This document shows positions 48,076 through 57,540 of a DNA stretch of 64,000 nt, one piece after another. The notes beneath the pieces were generated by a model. That model was given only the letters and a program-made list of their open reading frames with translations, did no database searches and was not told where the DNA came from. Positions within the stretch are counted from its first letter, which is position 1, and the number at the start of each line of letters is the position of its first letter. Made by a program: the position numbers and the translations under genes. The DNA is from Sphaerisporangium rubeum (lineage in GTDB: Bacteria > Actinomycetota > Actinomycetes > Streptosporangiales > Streptosporangiaceae): positions 2,720,501-2,784,500 of the forward strand of contig NZ_JACHIU010000001.1 in the NCBI RefSeq assembly GCF_014207705.1, in the 5' to 3' direction.

Positions 48076-48717
48076 ATGATCCTTATGCCGCCTCTTTCCC
48101 GTTCCCGTATCGTCGGCGCCGCCATCGACCTGATCGAGCGGGAAGGCGCCGACGCGATCTCGATGCGCAGGATCGCGGCCGGTCTCGGCGTCGGCGTGAT
48201 GTCGCTGTACAACCACGTGCCGAGCAAGGCCGCGCTGCTCGACGCGGTGGCCGAGACGGTGCTGTCGCAGCTCGCCTTCACCGACGACCCCGGCGCGCAC
48301 TGGACCGAGCGGGTGCGCAGCCAGGCGAGGGCCTTCCGGCAGATCGCGCACCACTACCCGCGCTCCACCATGGTCGTGGTGAGCCGGCAGATGCAGTCGA
48401 CGGCGGGACTGCTGCCGGTGGAACGGGCCCTCGCGACGCTGCGGGACGCCGGGTTCGACGCACAGGACGCGGTGCACGTGCTGCGCACCTTCATCGCGTT
48501 CATCGTGGGGTCGCTGCTGCGTGAGGTGGGGGTGACCCCGGCGATCACCCCGGCGCCGCGGGCCACCGACGTGGACCCGGTGCTGTTCCCCGAGACGGGG
48601 GCCATGGCGGGCTTCTTCGCGTCCTACGACCACGAGGAGACGTTCGAGTACGGCCTCGACCTGCTGGTCAACGCGATCGCGGTGCGCCTGGAGGAACACA
48701 GGGGCGCCCGGGGGTGA
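48076..48717 (+). CDS. TetR/AcrR family regulator
   Basis: A 213-residue repressor. The N-terminal HTH is clear: SRSRIVGAAIDLIEREGADA and ISMRRIAAGLGVGVMSLYNH then VPSKAALLDAV. The C-terminal ligand domain resembles TetR_C with VLRTFIAFIVGSLLREVGVTP. ATG 48076 or 48085: AGGAG at 48068-48072 is close to the first and rather far from the second. It is divergent from the ferritin-like oxidase gene and flanked by two ACGTAC-N3-GTACGT operators, so it probably represses both. Its inducer is unknown, perhaps the substrate of the oxidase. Confidence 0.92.
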   Translation: MILMPPLSRSRIVGAAIDLIEREGADAISMRRIAAGLGVGVMSLYNHVPSKAALLDAVAETVLSQLAFTDDPGAHWTERVRSQARAFRQIAHHYPRSTMVVVSRQMQSTAGLLPVERALATLRDAGFDAQDAVHVLRTFIAFIVGSLLREVGVTPAITPAPRATDVDPVLFPETGAMAGFFASYDHEETFEYGLDLLVNAIAVRLEEHRGARG

Positions 48718-48740
48718 CCCGGACGCTCCCCGCGCCATGC

Positions 48741-49733
48741 TCAGTACCAGTTGTGCGACCTGAAGTGGCCCCAGGCGCCGCACGGGTTGCCGTAGCGGCC
48801 CTTGATGTACTTCAGTCCCCACCGGATCTGGGTGATGGGGTTGACGCGCCAGTCCTGTCCGACGCCGACCATCTTGTTGCCCGGCAGGGCCTGCGGGATG
48901 CCGTAGGCGCCGGACGACGGGTTCTGCGCGCGGTGGTTCCAGCCGCTCTCCCTGGTCCACAGGCTGTCCAGGCAGCGGAACTGCGCGAGCGGCCAGTCCC
49001 GCTGGGCGACCAGCCGGTAGGCGATCACCTTGTTCCTGCCCTGCGGAGCGCGCGCCAGCCTGCGTACGTGGCGCCGCGCGGCGGCCCTCGCGATCCGCGC
49101 GGCCCGCTGAGCCCTCAGGGCCCGCAGTGACCTGACGGTTCTCGCCGTCCTCGCGGTTCTCGCCGACTTCGCGGCGTTCGCGGTGCGCACGGTTCTCGCG
49201 ATACGTGCGAGATGCACCGTCGTCGCGGTCGGCGTGGTGTGTGCCGCTTTCGAGGCCCGTGCGGTGTGTGCCGCCGTCCAGGCCTGTGCGGTGCGCATGG
49301 CCTCCGTGACCCGCGCGGTCCGCGCCGCGTTCGTGGTCGTGGCGGCCCTCGCGATCTTCGCGGTCCGGGCTCTGGTGGTGCCGGTGCGCGTGGGAGCGGT
49401 TCTCGCCGTCGCGGTGGTCCGCGCGGTCCGTCCTGCTCGCGGTGTGGCGGCCGGGGCCTTCTCCGGCCGGAGTCTCAGGCCGGCCCTCATGCCGATCGGC
49501 GGGCCGGTGAGTTCGAGAGCCCTGCCCGGGTCGGCGTGCGCCTTCACGGCGGCGCCGTACGGGAGGGTGGCGGCGGCGAGGCCGCCGCGGCCGGGTATGA
49601 GCGGCTCGGCCGGGCCGTTGACGGCCTCCGCGTCGCCGGCGATCAGGGCCTGTGCCGTGCCGGCGCCCCCGTGCAGGGCGGCGGCAGCGATCACGACCAC
49701 TACTGCGCTGCGGAAAGCGCGGGTTCTCTCCAA
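48741..49733 (-). CDS. Secreted lytic transglycosylase-like protein with basic Ala/Thr/Arg-rich linker
   Basis: A 330-residue exported protein. TTG 49733 is favoured: AGGA lies 5 bases upstream and the product starts with a complete signal peptide, MERTRAFRSAVVVVIAAAAL then HGGAGTAQA; longer frames have 20-130 extra residues ahead of it. The C-terminal 85 residues are a transglycosylase SLT-type domain with the catalytic Glu in LDSLWTRESGWNHRAQNPSS, then GAYGIPQALPGNKM and WGLKYIKGRYGNPCGAW. The middle (about 95-225) is an extremely biased Ala/Thr/Arg stretch (ARTARTARTVRSLRALR-like), strongly positive. It may hold the enzyme to anionic wall polymers (inference). It cleaves peptidoglycan outside the membrane. 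Confidence 0.88.
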   Translation of the reverse strand: MERTRAFRSAVVVVIAAAALHGGAGTAQALIAGDAEAVNGPAEPLIPGRGGLAAATLPYGAAVKAHADPGRALELTGPPIGMRAGLRLRPEKAPAATPRAGRTARTTATARTAPTRTGTTRARTAKIARAATTTNAARTARVTEAMRTAQAWTAAHTARASKAAHTTPTATTVHLARIARTVRTANAAKSARTARTARTVRSLRALRAQRAARIARAAARRHVRRLARAPQGRNKVIAYRLVAQRDWPLAQFRCLDSLWTRESGWNHRAQNPSSGAYGIPQALPGNKMVGVGQDWRVNPITQIRWGLKYIKGRYGNPCGAWGHFRSHNWY

Positions 49734-50172
49734 ATCGGTCCTATTCGTCGGGTCGCGTGCGGAAGCGCGGTCCACCACGAAGGCGGGCCGCCACATCCCC
49801 GCGCGCATGGCGTGCGCGCGAGGCGTCCGCGTGGCCGGTCCGGATTCTGGAGAGACGCTTCTCCCGCGCCTCCCGGACGGCGCCGCGACGGGTCCTACGG
49901 CGGTTTCTAACGGCGTCCCGGCCCTCGCGCCGCGACCGGGGACACGCCGCGGACACTTGTTTGCGATCACGGCGGCACATCTCTGCCGTCCCGCGAGCCC
50001 CTGTTGGCCCGCCTCGTACGTGACATGATCGCGATCTGACGAAGAATTCCGGTGACCTTGACGTTTGGTTCCGAACATGCCGGAAAAATCAGCCGGTGCG
50101 CTGTCGCGGGCCCGGCGCGTCGAGGCCACGCGGAACCCCCGCGACGGGCCGTCGCAGGGTTTTTGTCCCGGT
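49734..50172. other. Gene-free region between the transglycosylase and LacI genes
   Basis: About 440 bases. Contains the transglycosylase upstream region and the hairpin at 50134-50164. I looked for a c-di-AMP (ydaO-type) riboswitch, common before wall-hydrolase genes in actinobacteria, and did not see its conserved blocks. Confidence 0.4.
50134..50164. terminator. Hairpin terminator downstream of the LacI-type gene
   Basis: Stem AACCCCCGCGACGG / CCGTCGCAGGGTT with a very short loop and one bulge, followed on the plus strand by five T. It lies 9 bases beyond the LacI-gene stop (minus strand) and may work in both directions. Confidence 0.6.
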
Positions 50173-51171
50173 TCAGCGGCGGGGTGCGCAGCTTCCCCGG
50201 ATGATCAGTTCCGTGGGGAGCGTCACGGTGCGGGGCCGGCGCGACTCCCGCAGGACGAGTTCGGCGGCGCGGTAGCCCATGTCCTGCGGCGGCTGGGAGA
50301 TGACGGTCAGCGGGGGGGAGCACAGCTCGGCCCAGGGGACGTCGTCGAACATGATCAAGGAGAGGTCTCTCGGGACGCGCAGGTCGAGTTCGCGTGCCGC
50401 GAGGAAGGCGACCTCGCCGAGCATGTTGCCTCCGGCGAGGACGGCGGTCAGGTCGGGCCGGTGCTGGAACAGGCCGGACGCGGCGGCGTAGGCCGAGTCG
50501 CGGGTGGCGTGCGCGCGTGCGATGAGCTCCTCGTCCACCTGCATGCCGAGGGAGGCCAGCGCCTCCCGGTAGGCGCGCACGCGCTGCGACTGGCCATGGC
50601 GTGCCAGGAAGGCGATGCGGCGGTGGCCGAGGCCGATGAGGTACTCCACGGCGACGCGGACGCCGGAGCGGTCGTCGGCCAGCACGGTGGGGACGTCGTC
50701 GCGGCCCGCGGCGCGGCGTTCGACGAAGACGACCCCGAGGCCGGCGCGGAAGGCGGGTCCCCACATCTCGCCGTCGCCGCACGGGACGGCGATGACGCGT
50801 TCCACGCTCTGCTCCAGCAGCGAGCCGATCAGCTCGGCCTCGCGCTCGGGGTCGTCGCCGGTGATGCCGATCATCACCGGTTCCCCGGCGGACTGCGCGC
50901 ACGCCAGCACGCCGTCGGCGAGGCGGCTGTAGAAGGCGTCGGTGATGTCCGGCAGCAGCAGGCCGATGCCTCCGGTGTGCTGCCGCCGCAGGTTGCGGCC
51001 GAGCGCGCTCGGCCGGTAGTCGAGCCGTGCCGCGGCGGCGAGCACCCGCTCCCTGGTGGTGGCGCTCGCCGATCCGGTGCCGGACAGCACGCGGGACGCG
51101 GTGGCCACGCCGACGGCGGCGGCCTCGGCCACGTCCTTGATCGTCGTACGGCGACGGCCGCTGGGGTTCAT
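50173..51171 (-). CDS. LacI family transcriptional regulator
   Basis: A 332-residue sugar-responsive repressor. The ATG at 51171 gives the usual start, RRRTTIKDVAEAAAVGVATA then SRVLSGTGSASATTRERVL (HTH and hinge). The periplasmic-binding-protein-like core follows, with GIGLLLPDITDAFYSRLADG, FLARHGQSQRVRAYREAL and a closing TVISQPPQDMGYRAAELVL. The start codon lies inside the dyad ATGGAAACGATTCCAT, and a second copy precedes the msiK gene on the other strand, so it likely represses itself and msiK. The inducer is probably a sugar, but which is unknown. Confidence 0.94.
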   Translation of the reverse strand: MNPSGRRRTTIKDVAEAAAVGVATASRVLSGTGSASATTRERVLAAAARLDYRPSALGRNLRRQHTGGIGLLLPDITDAFYSRLADGVLACAQSAGEPVMIGITGDDPEREAELIGSLLEQSVERVIAVPCGDGEMWGPAFRAGLGVVFVERRAAGRDDVPTVLADDRSGVRVAVEYLIGLGHRRIAFLARHGQSQRVRAYREALASLGMQVDEELIARAHATRDSAYAAASGLFQHRPDLTAVLAGGNMLGEVAFLAARELDLRVPRDLSLIMFDDVPWAELCSPPLTVISQPPQDMGYRAAELVLRESRRPRTVTLPTELIIRGSCAPRR

Positions 51172-51185
51172 GGAAACGATTCCAT
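51170..51185. promoter_or_regulatory. LacI-type operator at the regulator's own start
   Basis: ATGGAAACGATTCCAT, a near-perfect dyad (ATGGAA/TTCCAT) overlapping the regulator start codon. Matches the copy at 51288 in 13 of 16 positions. Confidence 0.7.
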
Positions 51186-51256
51186 CATGTTTTCCACCGC
51201 GAGGCCAGCCGGTGCGCCTCTCCTGACCGTGTGATGAGCCACTATTTCGCAAGGGC

Positions 51257-51286
51257 TTGACAGGGATGTCCGGTTCCGGTGAGATT
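51257..51286 (+). promoter_or_regulatory. Candidate msiK promoter
   Basis: TTGACA at 51257-51262 and GAGATT at 51281-51286 with an 18-base spacer, directly before the LacI-type operator. The -10 is weak. Confidence 0.45.
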
Positions 51287-51287
51287 C

Positions 51288-51303
51288 ATGAAAACGTATC
51301 CAT
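51288..51303. promoter_or_regulatory. LacI-type operator upstream of msiK
   Basis: ATGAAAACGTATCCAT, 35 bases before the msiK start and just downstream of the candidate promoter, where bound repressor would block transcription. Confidence 0.7.
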
Positions 51304-51337
51304 TTCCGGCGGCGAACCGGACGCACGAAGGACTGTC

Positions 51338-52558
<1,221 letters not shown>

Positions 52559-52577
52559 CCGACCCGCTCCTCCCATA

Positions 52578-52620
52578 GAAGGCCCCCGCCGCGTACCACC
52601 CCCGCGGCAGGGGCCTTCTT
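52578..52620 (+). terminator. Rho-independent terminator after msiK
   Basis: 16-bp stem GAAGGCCCCCGCCGCG / CGCGGCAGGGGCCTTC with one mismatch and a 9-base loop, ending in TTCTT; 20 bases after the msiK stop. Confidence 0.85.
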
Positions 52621-52775
52621 CGTCCAGTTCGAGCAGAAAGCGAGCGATCTTTCAGCAAAGGCCCTGCGCGGTCGCGGCATCCCGGTTCGGGCGACGACTA
52701 CAAAAGAGCACGTCGACTTCGATTTCCGGGCGAGGCTCTCAACGGCTCGGATCGTCGCCCATCGGGGAGAATTGA

Positions 52776-53618
52776 ATGGCTGGCAAGAACTACGCGATAC
52801 CTCTGCTACTTTCCGTGACCGTCTCGAGCGTCATGGCGACATGCACGGCTGCGAACGCCGGAGCCGCTCCTGTGCCACAGGCGGCGCACGCCTCGGCGTG
52901 GCGGCAGCCCGACACGCAGCCGCCGACCGCACCGACGAACCTGACGCTGACCGAGTCGCCACCCGACTTGATCATCCTGACTTGGGGTCCGTCCACGGCC
53001 CTGCCGATCTACCCGCCGGGACCTGGTGTGGTGGCGTACGAGATCTTCGCCGCCACCTCGCCGTTCCGCCTCATCGCGGTAGTCCCGGCCACCCAGCTCA
53101 CCTTCACCGACCGGCGTCCGCCGGAGGTGACGGTGTCGTACTTCGTGAAGGCGCGTGACGCCGCGGGCAAGGTGTCGGCTCCGAGCAACATCGTCACCCG
53201 TCCCGGCAGGGAGCCGGTCCGCGAGCTGGTGCGCCACGAGAAGGGCGGGGGTCACCGCTCCGACGGCCACGACGAGCTCATCGGCGGCAACACCCTCCTC
53301 GTGCACGAGGAGGGTGATGACAGAGGCGGCGGTGGCAGAGGCGGCGGCTACGACGACCTGTACGGCGGTCCCGGCGAGTACGACGAATCGTACGCCGGCG
53401 ACGGCGGCCGTGGTGGCCACGGCGGCGGTGAGCGCGGCGAGCAGGGTGAGCGCGGCGAGCACGGTCACGGGCCCAAGGGCGGCGTGATCGCGGGGACGCT
53501 GCCGTTCACCGGCGCGCCGGTCGCTGCGCTCGCCGGGGCCGGCGGTGTGCTGCTGCTGGCCGGCGCGGCGGGTGCCGTCGTCGCCGTCCGCCGGCGCAGG
53601 TCCGCGGAAGCCCGCTAG
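52776..53618 (+). CDS. Surface protein: fibronectin type III domain and LPFTG anchor
   Basis: A 280-residue exported protein. A signal peptide (MAGKNYAIPLLLSVTVSSVM) ends near the first 30 residues. A fibronectin type III domain follows (about 48-150): PPTAPTNLTLTESPPDLIIL, VAYEIFAATSP, TVSYFVKARDAAGKVSAPSN. Residues 165-245 are a Gly/Glu/Asp/His-rich disordered stretch with metal-binding potential. The C terminus has the sortase signal LPFTG, a hydrophobic segment (VAALAGAGGVLLLAGAAGAV) and a RRRRS tail, so it should be wall-anchored or left in the membrane. No sortase gene is in the window. ATG 52776 has GGAGA upstream. Possibly an adhesin-like or exopolysaccharide-associated protein. Confidence 0.88.
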   Translation: MAGKNYAIPLLLSVTVSSVMATCTAANAGAAPVPQAAHASAWRQPDTQPPTAPTNLTLTESPPDLIILTWGPSTALPIYPPGPGVVAYEIFAATSPFRLIAVVPATQLTFTDRRPPEVTVSYFVKARDAAGKVSAPSNIVTRPGREPVRELVRHEKGGGHRSDGHDELIGGNTLLVHEEGDDRGGGGRGGGYDDLYGGPGEYDESYAGDGGRGGHGGGERGEQGERGEHGHGPKGGVIAGTLPFTGAPVAALAGAGGVLLLAGAAGAVVAVRRRRSAEAR

Positions 53619-53631
53619 CGACACGCGGCCC

Positions 53632-55389
53632 GTGCCGCCGACCCGGTGCCGCCGGACCGTACGGGCCGGCCTGCTCGTCCTCGCCGTGACGCTGGTGGCG
53701 GGGGTGGGCTGGCCGGTCCATCTCGGGCTGAGCACGCGCGACCACCTGGAGGCCGCGCACCGGTCACTCGCGCGTCTGCGCGGGTTGATCGGCGCGCGTG
53801 ACGCCGGCCGGGTCACCGTGGCGCTCGCTGAGGCGCGTGACCACACCGCCGAGGCCCGGCGCCTCACCACAGGCCCCGCCTGGTCGCTGCTCACGCACCT
53901 GCCGTTCCTCGGGGACGCCGCGGCGACCGTGCGGGGCCTCGCCGTGTCCGCGGCCGAGGTCACCGGCGCGATGAGCGAAGTGCTGGACGCCGTGACGCCG
54001 CTCACCGCGGCCGAGCCGGGCTCCGCCGCCGGCACCCGCCGCGCGCTGGCCGACATCAGGACCGCGGCGCCGGTGCTCTCGCGAGCCGCCGGACGGATCG
54101 GCCGGGCCCGCGCACTGCTGGCCGCCACCCCCGCGCGCACCGGCTCGGGACAGGTGGACGAGGCGAGGGCCATGGCACTTCGCGAGGTGGAACGGCTGCG
54201 CGGCCTGGTGTCCGCCGCCGCCACGACCGCAGAGCTGCTGCCGCCGATGCTCGGCCTCGACGGTACACGGCGCTACTTCCTCGGTTTCCAGACCAACGCC
54301 GAGGCACGCGGCACCGGCGGGCTGGTCGGCGCGTTCGGCGTGCTCAAGGCTCGCGGCGGTGTCCTGTCCATCGAGCGCCTGAGCTCCAACAACGACCTCG
54401 TAGGCACCGGCACGCCGGTCACCGACCACGGGGACGAGTTCCGCGCCAGGTACGGTCTCGGCGCGGTGCGGCTGCTGTCGGTCTCCAACCTCTCCCCGCA
54501 CTTCCCGTACGCCGCCTCGACCTGGATCGCGCTGTACGAGCGGCGGACCGGCCGGCGGCTGGACGGCGCCGTCGCGATCGACCCGGTGGCGCTGTCCTAC
54601 CTGCTCGGCCTGATCGGCCCGGTGCGACTCCCGGACGGTGAGCGGGTACGCGCCGACAACGTCGTCGAGCTCACCGAACGCTCCGCCTACGAACGCTTCC
54701 CCGACCCCGTGACGCGCAAGCGCTTCCTGCTCGGTATCGCCGAAGCCGTGCGCGCCGCGCTGCCGAAGACGTATCTCGATCCCGCGCGGCTGCTGCCGGT
54801 CGCCAAGCCCATGGTGGAGGAGCGTCGGGTGCAGATCTGGAGCCGCCGGCCCGCCGAGCAGCGCCGCCTGGCCGCCACCTCACTCGGCGGAGTACTGCCT
54901 CGTTCTCCCGGCCCGTTCGCGGGCCTGGTGGTGAACAATTCTGGAGGCAACAAGCTCGACTACTACCTCAGCCGGTCACTGGACTACCGGCTCGGTCCTT
55001 GCCGTGACGGACGGCGCGACTCGACGGTGCGCGTCCGCCTGACCAACGACGTGCCGGCGGACCGCCTGCCGTCCTACGTCACCGCGGCCCCCGCGGGCCA
55101 GGCGACCGGCAGGGCCGAGCACCGGCTGTGGGTGTCGTTGTACGCCGGGGTCGGCGCGCGGATGAAGGCGGCGCGGGTGGACGGCGCATCGGTGGCGGTG
55201 CTGCGCGAGACCGAGCGGTCCCACCCGGTCTACTCGACCGTGCTGGAGTTCCGGCCACGCCAGTCCAGGACCCTGGAGTTCGACTTCGCCGAGCCCGCGA
55301 CGGCCGTCACCCCCCGTGTGCCGGTGCAACCGCTGACCCGGCCGCAGCTGACCCGGATCAGCGCGGACCGGCGCGGCTGCACCCCCTGA
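53632..55389 (+). CDS. DUF4012 family membrane-anchored extracellular protein
   Basis: A 585-residue protein, GTG at 53632, 13 bases after the surface-protein stop. An N-terminal membrane anchor (VRAGLLVLAVTLVAGVGWPV) is followed by a helical section (about 40-200) and the DUF4012 core: LGLDGTRRYFLGFQTNAEAR then GTGGLVGAFGVLK, VLSIERLSSNNDL, and VAIDPVALSYLLGLIGPV. The family is found in actinobacteria beside exopolysaccharide genes; the function is unproven, but a link to LytR-CpsA-Psr-like polymer attachment has been suggested by context. The C-terminal part (about 420-585) is beta-rich with a terminal Cys (RRGCTP). It probably faces outside and begins the polysaccharide cluster. Confidence 0.9.
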   Translation: MPPTRCRRTVRAGLLVLAVTLVAGVGWPVHLGLSTRDHLEAAHRSLARLRGLIGARDAGRVTVALAEARDHTAEARRLTTGPAWSLLTHLPFLGDAAATVRGLAVSAAEVTGAMSEVLDAVTPLTAAEPGSAAGTRRALADIRTAAPVLSRAAGRIGRARALLAATPARTGSGQVDEARAMALREVERLRGLVSAAATTAELLPPMLGLDGTRRYFLGFQTNAEARGTGGLVGAFGVLKARGGVLSIERLSSNNDLVGTGTPVTDHGDEFRARYGLGAVRLLSVSNLSPHFPYAASTWIALYERRTGRRLDGAVAIDPVALSYLLGLIGPVRLPDGERVRADNVVELTERSAYERFPDPVTRKRFLLGIAEAVRAALPKTYLDPARLLPVAKPMVEERRVQIWSRRPAEQRRLAATSLGGVLPRSPGPFAGLVVNNSGGNKLDYYLSRSLDYRLGPCRDGRRDSTVRVRLTNDVPADRLPSYVTAAPAGQATGRAEHRLWVSLYAGVGARMKAARVDGASVAVLRETERSHPVYSTVLEFRPRQSRTLEFDFAEPATAVTPRVPVQPLTRPQLTRISADRRGCTP

Positions 55390-55491
55390 GCGGCCGGACG
55401 CCGAAACCGGTCGCACCAGGCCCTGCCGTCATCCAGGTTGAGAAAGGTTCAAACGAAAGCGCGTCGCCACTTGCCACCTGGGAGGCCGCTC

Positions 55492-55497
55492 TAGCGT
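55492..55497 (+). promoter_or_regulatory. -10 box TAGCGT (leaderless start)
   Basis: TAGCGT, 7 bases before the ATG at 55505. Confidence 0.5.
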
Positions 55498-55504
55498 GTG
55501 CCCC

Positions 55505-56188
55505 ATGACGCACTTCCCAGAGACACCCATGCGGGAGCAGACCGGACGGCCGGTCGGACAGACGTACGCGCGCGCGACGCCGGCCTCCCGCACGGGGGTC
55601 TTCCGCGTCCTGTTCGTCTGCTCGGCCAACCTGTGCCGTTCGCCGGCCGCCGAACGCATCGCCGGGGCCGCGCTCGCCGGCCATCCGGCCATTGTGGCGG
55701 AGAGCGCCGGCACGCACGCCGTGCCGGGGGGGAGGCTGCCTGCCAAGGCGGTCCGTGCGCTGGAGAAGGCCGGTGTGGCCGGGGCCGGGGAGCGGGTGCC
55801 GCGCCTGCTCACCACCGAGTTGATCGAGGAGGCGGACCTCGTCCTGGCCGCCGCGCTGACCCACCGAGCGTGGATCGTCTCCGCGTGCCCGGCGGCGGCC
55901 CACCGGGTCTTCACGGTGGCCGAGTTCGGCGCTCTGGCCGCGGCCGTCCCCCCGGCCCTGGTCACCGCGTACGACGACCCGGTGCGGCGAGCGCATGCCC
56001 TGCTCGCCGAGGCACGGGACCTGCGTGGGGTGATCCCGGTGGACCGGCCCGACATCGGCGACCCCTACGGCGGACCGCCCCGCGCCTACCGCGCCGCGGT
56101 CCGCGCGGTGCGGCAGGCGCTTGAGGTGCCGCTGTCGATGGTGACGGGGCCGGTCACACCCCGACCAGCGGGGCCCGCTCCTCGCTGA
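55505..56188 (+). CDS. Low-molecular-weight protein tyrosine phosphatase
   Basis: A 227-residue phosphatase. The signature loop Cx5R reads VLFVCSANLCRSPAAERIAG (Cys about residue 38, Arg six later). The general-acid aspartate is in the DIGDPYGGPPRAY segment (about 186), as in the DPF/DPY loop of LMW-PTPs. A 30-residue polar N-terminal extension is unusual. It would dephosphorylate the tyrosine kinase encoded convergently next door (56154-57536), giving the Wzb/Wzc-type switch of exopolysaccharide export. The 3' ends of the two genes overlap by 35 bases. Cytoplasmic. ATG 55505 is probably leaderless. Confidence 0.9.
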   Translation: MTHFPETPMREQTGRPVGQTYARATPASRTGVFRVLFVCSANLCRSPAAERIAGAALAGHPAIVAESAGTHAVPGGRLPAKAVRALEKAGVAGAGERVPRLLTTELIEEADLVLAAALTHRAWIVSACPAAAHRVFTVAEFGALAAAVPPALVTAYDDPVRRAHALLAEARDLRGVIPVDRPDIGDPYGGPPRAYRAAVRAVRQALEVPLSMVTGPVTPRPAGPAPR

Positions 56189-57536
56189 CGTTGGCCTGGT
56201 ACTCGCTGTACCCGTAGTGGACCTCGCCGGACTTGCGGGGCACGAAGTTCAGCACCGTGCCCGCCAGGCGCGCGTTGGCCGAGGCCAGCAGTTCCGCCGC
56301 CCGGGTCACGTACTCCCGCCGCGTCTTGCCGTACCGGGCGACGAGCAGCACGGCGTCAGAGCTCGCGGCGAGCGCGGCGGCGTCGGTGACGAGCAGCAGG
56401 GGAGCGGTGTCGATGATCACGATGTCGTACTTCTGGGTGAGCCGGTCCATCAGCCCGCGCATCCCCTGGGAGCCGAGCAACTCGCTGGGGTTCGGCGGGA
56501 TCCTGCCGCTCGGCAGGACCGACAGGCTCGGCCGCCCCCAGCTCTGCACGGCGTCTGCCGGGTCCACGTCGCCGAGGAGCACGTCGGTGAGGCCCACCGC
56601 GCCCTCGATGCCGAGATAGGACGGCACGCTCGGCCGGCGCAGGTCGGCGTCCACCAGCAGCACCCGCCATCCGGTCTGGGCCATGGCGATGGCGAGGTTG
56701 GCCGCGACGGACGTCTTGCCCTCGCCCGGCAGGGAACTGGTGACGAGCAGTGAGCGAGGCGCGCCGTCGACGTTCAGGAAGCGCAGGTTCGTCCGCAGCG
56801 AGCGGAACGCCTCCGCCCTCGACGACCGGCCCTCATGGCGGACGATCAGCGGGTGGCGCCGCGCGTCGGGCTCGTATCCGATCACGCCGAGGACGGGGCC
56901 GTCCGCCAGCCCGCGCAGCTCCTCGACCGTGGTGACCGCGGTGTCCATGATCCCGCGCACGGCGATCGCGCAGGAGGACAGAAGCAAGGCGACGAACAAG
57001 GCGATCGCCAGGTTGACCAGCGGCCGAGGGCTCGCCGGACTGCTCGGGACCTCCGCCTTGTCGAGGAGGGTGATCTTGACGGTGGCGGGATCGCCGGGTG
57101 CGGGGCGTTCGATCTGGCCGATCAGCCGGGTGAACTGCGTCCCCACGGCGTTCGCCAGCCATGCCGCGCGCACGGGGTCGCGGTCGGTGACCGTGGCGCG
57201 GAGGATCACCGTGTCCGGCACCACATCCGCGGTGATGTTCTCGGCCAGTCGCCGGGCTTCCTTGTCTCCGGACACGACCCGGGCGGCGAGTTTGCGGCTG
57301 GTGAGCAGCGCGGCGTAGGACTTCACCCGCTGGACCGACAGCAGCGCCGCCTGGTAGGCGGTGGCCGTGCTGGTCTTGCCCTCGTCGTGGGCCGACACGA
57401 CCATGGACACGGTCGCCGCGTAGGTCGGCGGCGTCCTCGCGGTCACCAGGAACGAAGCGGCGGTGGCGAGCACCAACGACAGGAGGATGACCGGCCAGCT
57501 ACGGCGAGCCAGCCGCAGGTAGGAGAGCAGGTCCAC
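56154..57536 (-). CDS. Polysaccharide co-polymerase / BY-type tyrosine autokinase
   Basis: A 460-residue fusion of a Wzz chain-length domain and a bacterial tyrosine kinase. N-terminal membrane segment (SWPVILLSLVLATAASFLV), an extracytoplasmic region to about 180, and a second membrane segment (LVNLAIALFVALLLSSCAIA). The kinase follows: Walker A SSLPGEGKTSVAANLAIAM, Walker A' VLLVDADLRRPS and Walker B DIVIIDTAPLLL. The C-terminal tail has a short tyrosine cluster (HYGYSEYQ), the usual autophosphorylation site. GTG 57536 is preferred; GTG 57554, overlapping the upstream gene, is an alternative. It controls polymer length and export together with the phosphatase next door. Confidence 0.94.
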   Translation of the reverse strand: MDLLSYLRLARRSWPVILLSLVLATAASFLVTARTPPTYAATVSMVVSAHDEGKTSTATAYQAALLSVQRVKSYAALLTSRKLAARVVSGDKEARRLAENITADVVPDTVILRATVTDRDPVRAAWLANAVGTQFTRLIGQIERPAPGDPATVKITLLDKAEVPSSPASPRPLVNLAIALFVALLLSSCAIAVRGIMDTAVTTVEELRGLADGPVLGVIGYEPDARRHPLIVRHEGRSSRAEAFRSLRTNLRFLNVDGAPRSLLVTSSLPGEGKTSVAANLAIAMAQTGWRVLLVDADLRRPSVPSYLGIEGAVGLTDVLLGDVDPADAVQSWGRPSLSVLPSGRIPPNPSELLGSQGMRGLMDRLTQKYDIVIIDTAPLLLVTDAAALAASSDAVLLVARYGKTRREYVTRAAELLASANARLAGTVLNFVPRKSGEVHYGYSEYQANVSEERAPLVGV

Positions 57537-57540
57537 CGGA

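Noticed and set aside
49734-50040. Possible c-di-AMP riboswitch before the transglycosylase gene
   Set aside because: The conserved sequence blocks of ydaO-type riboswitches are not present.
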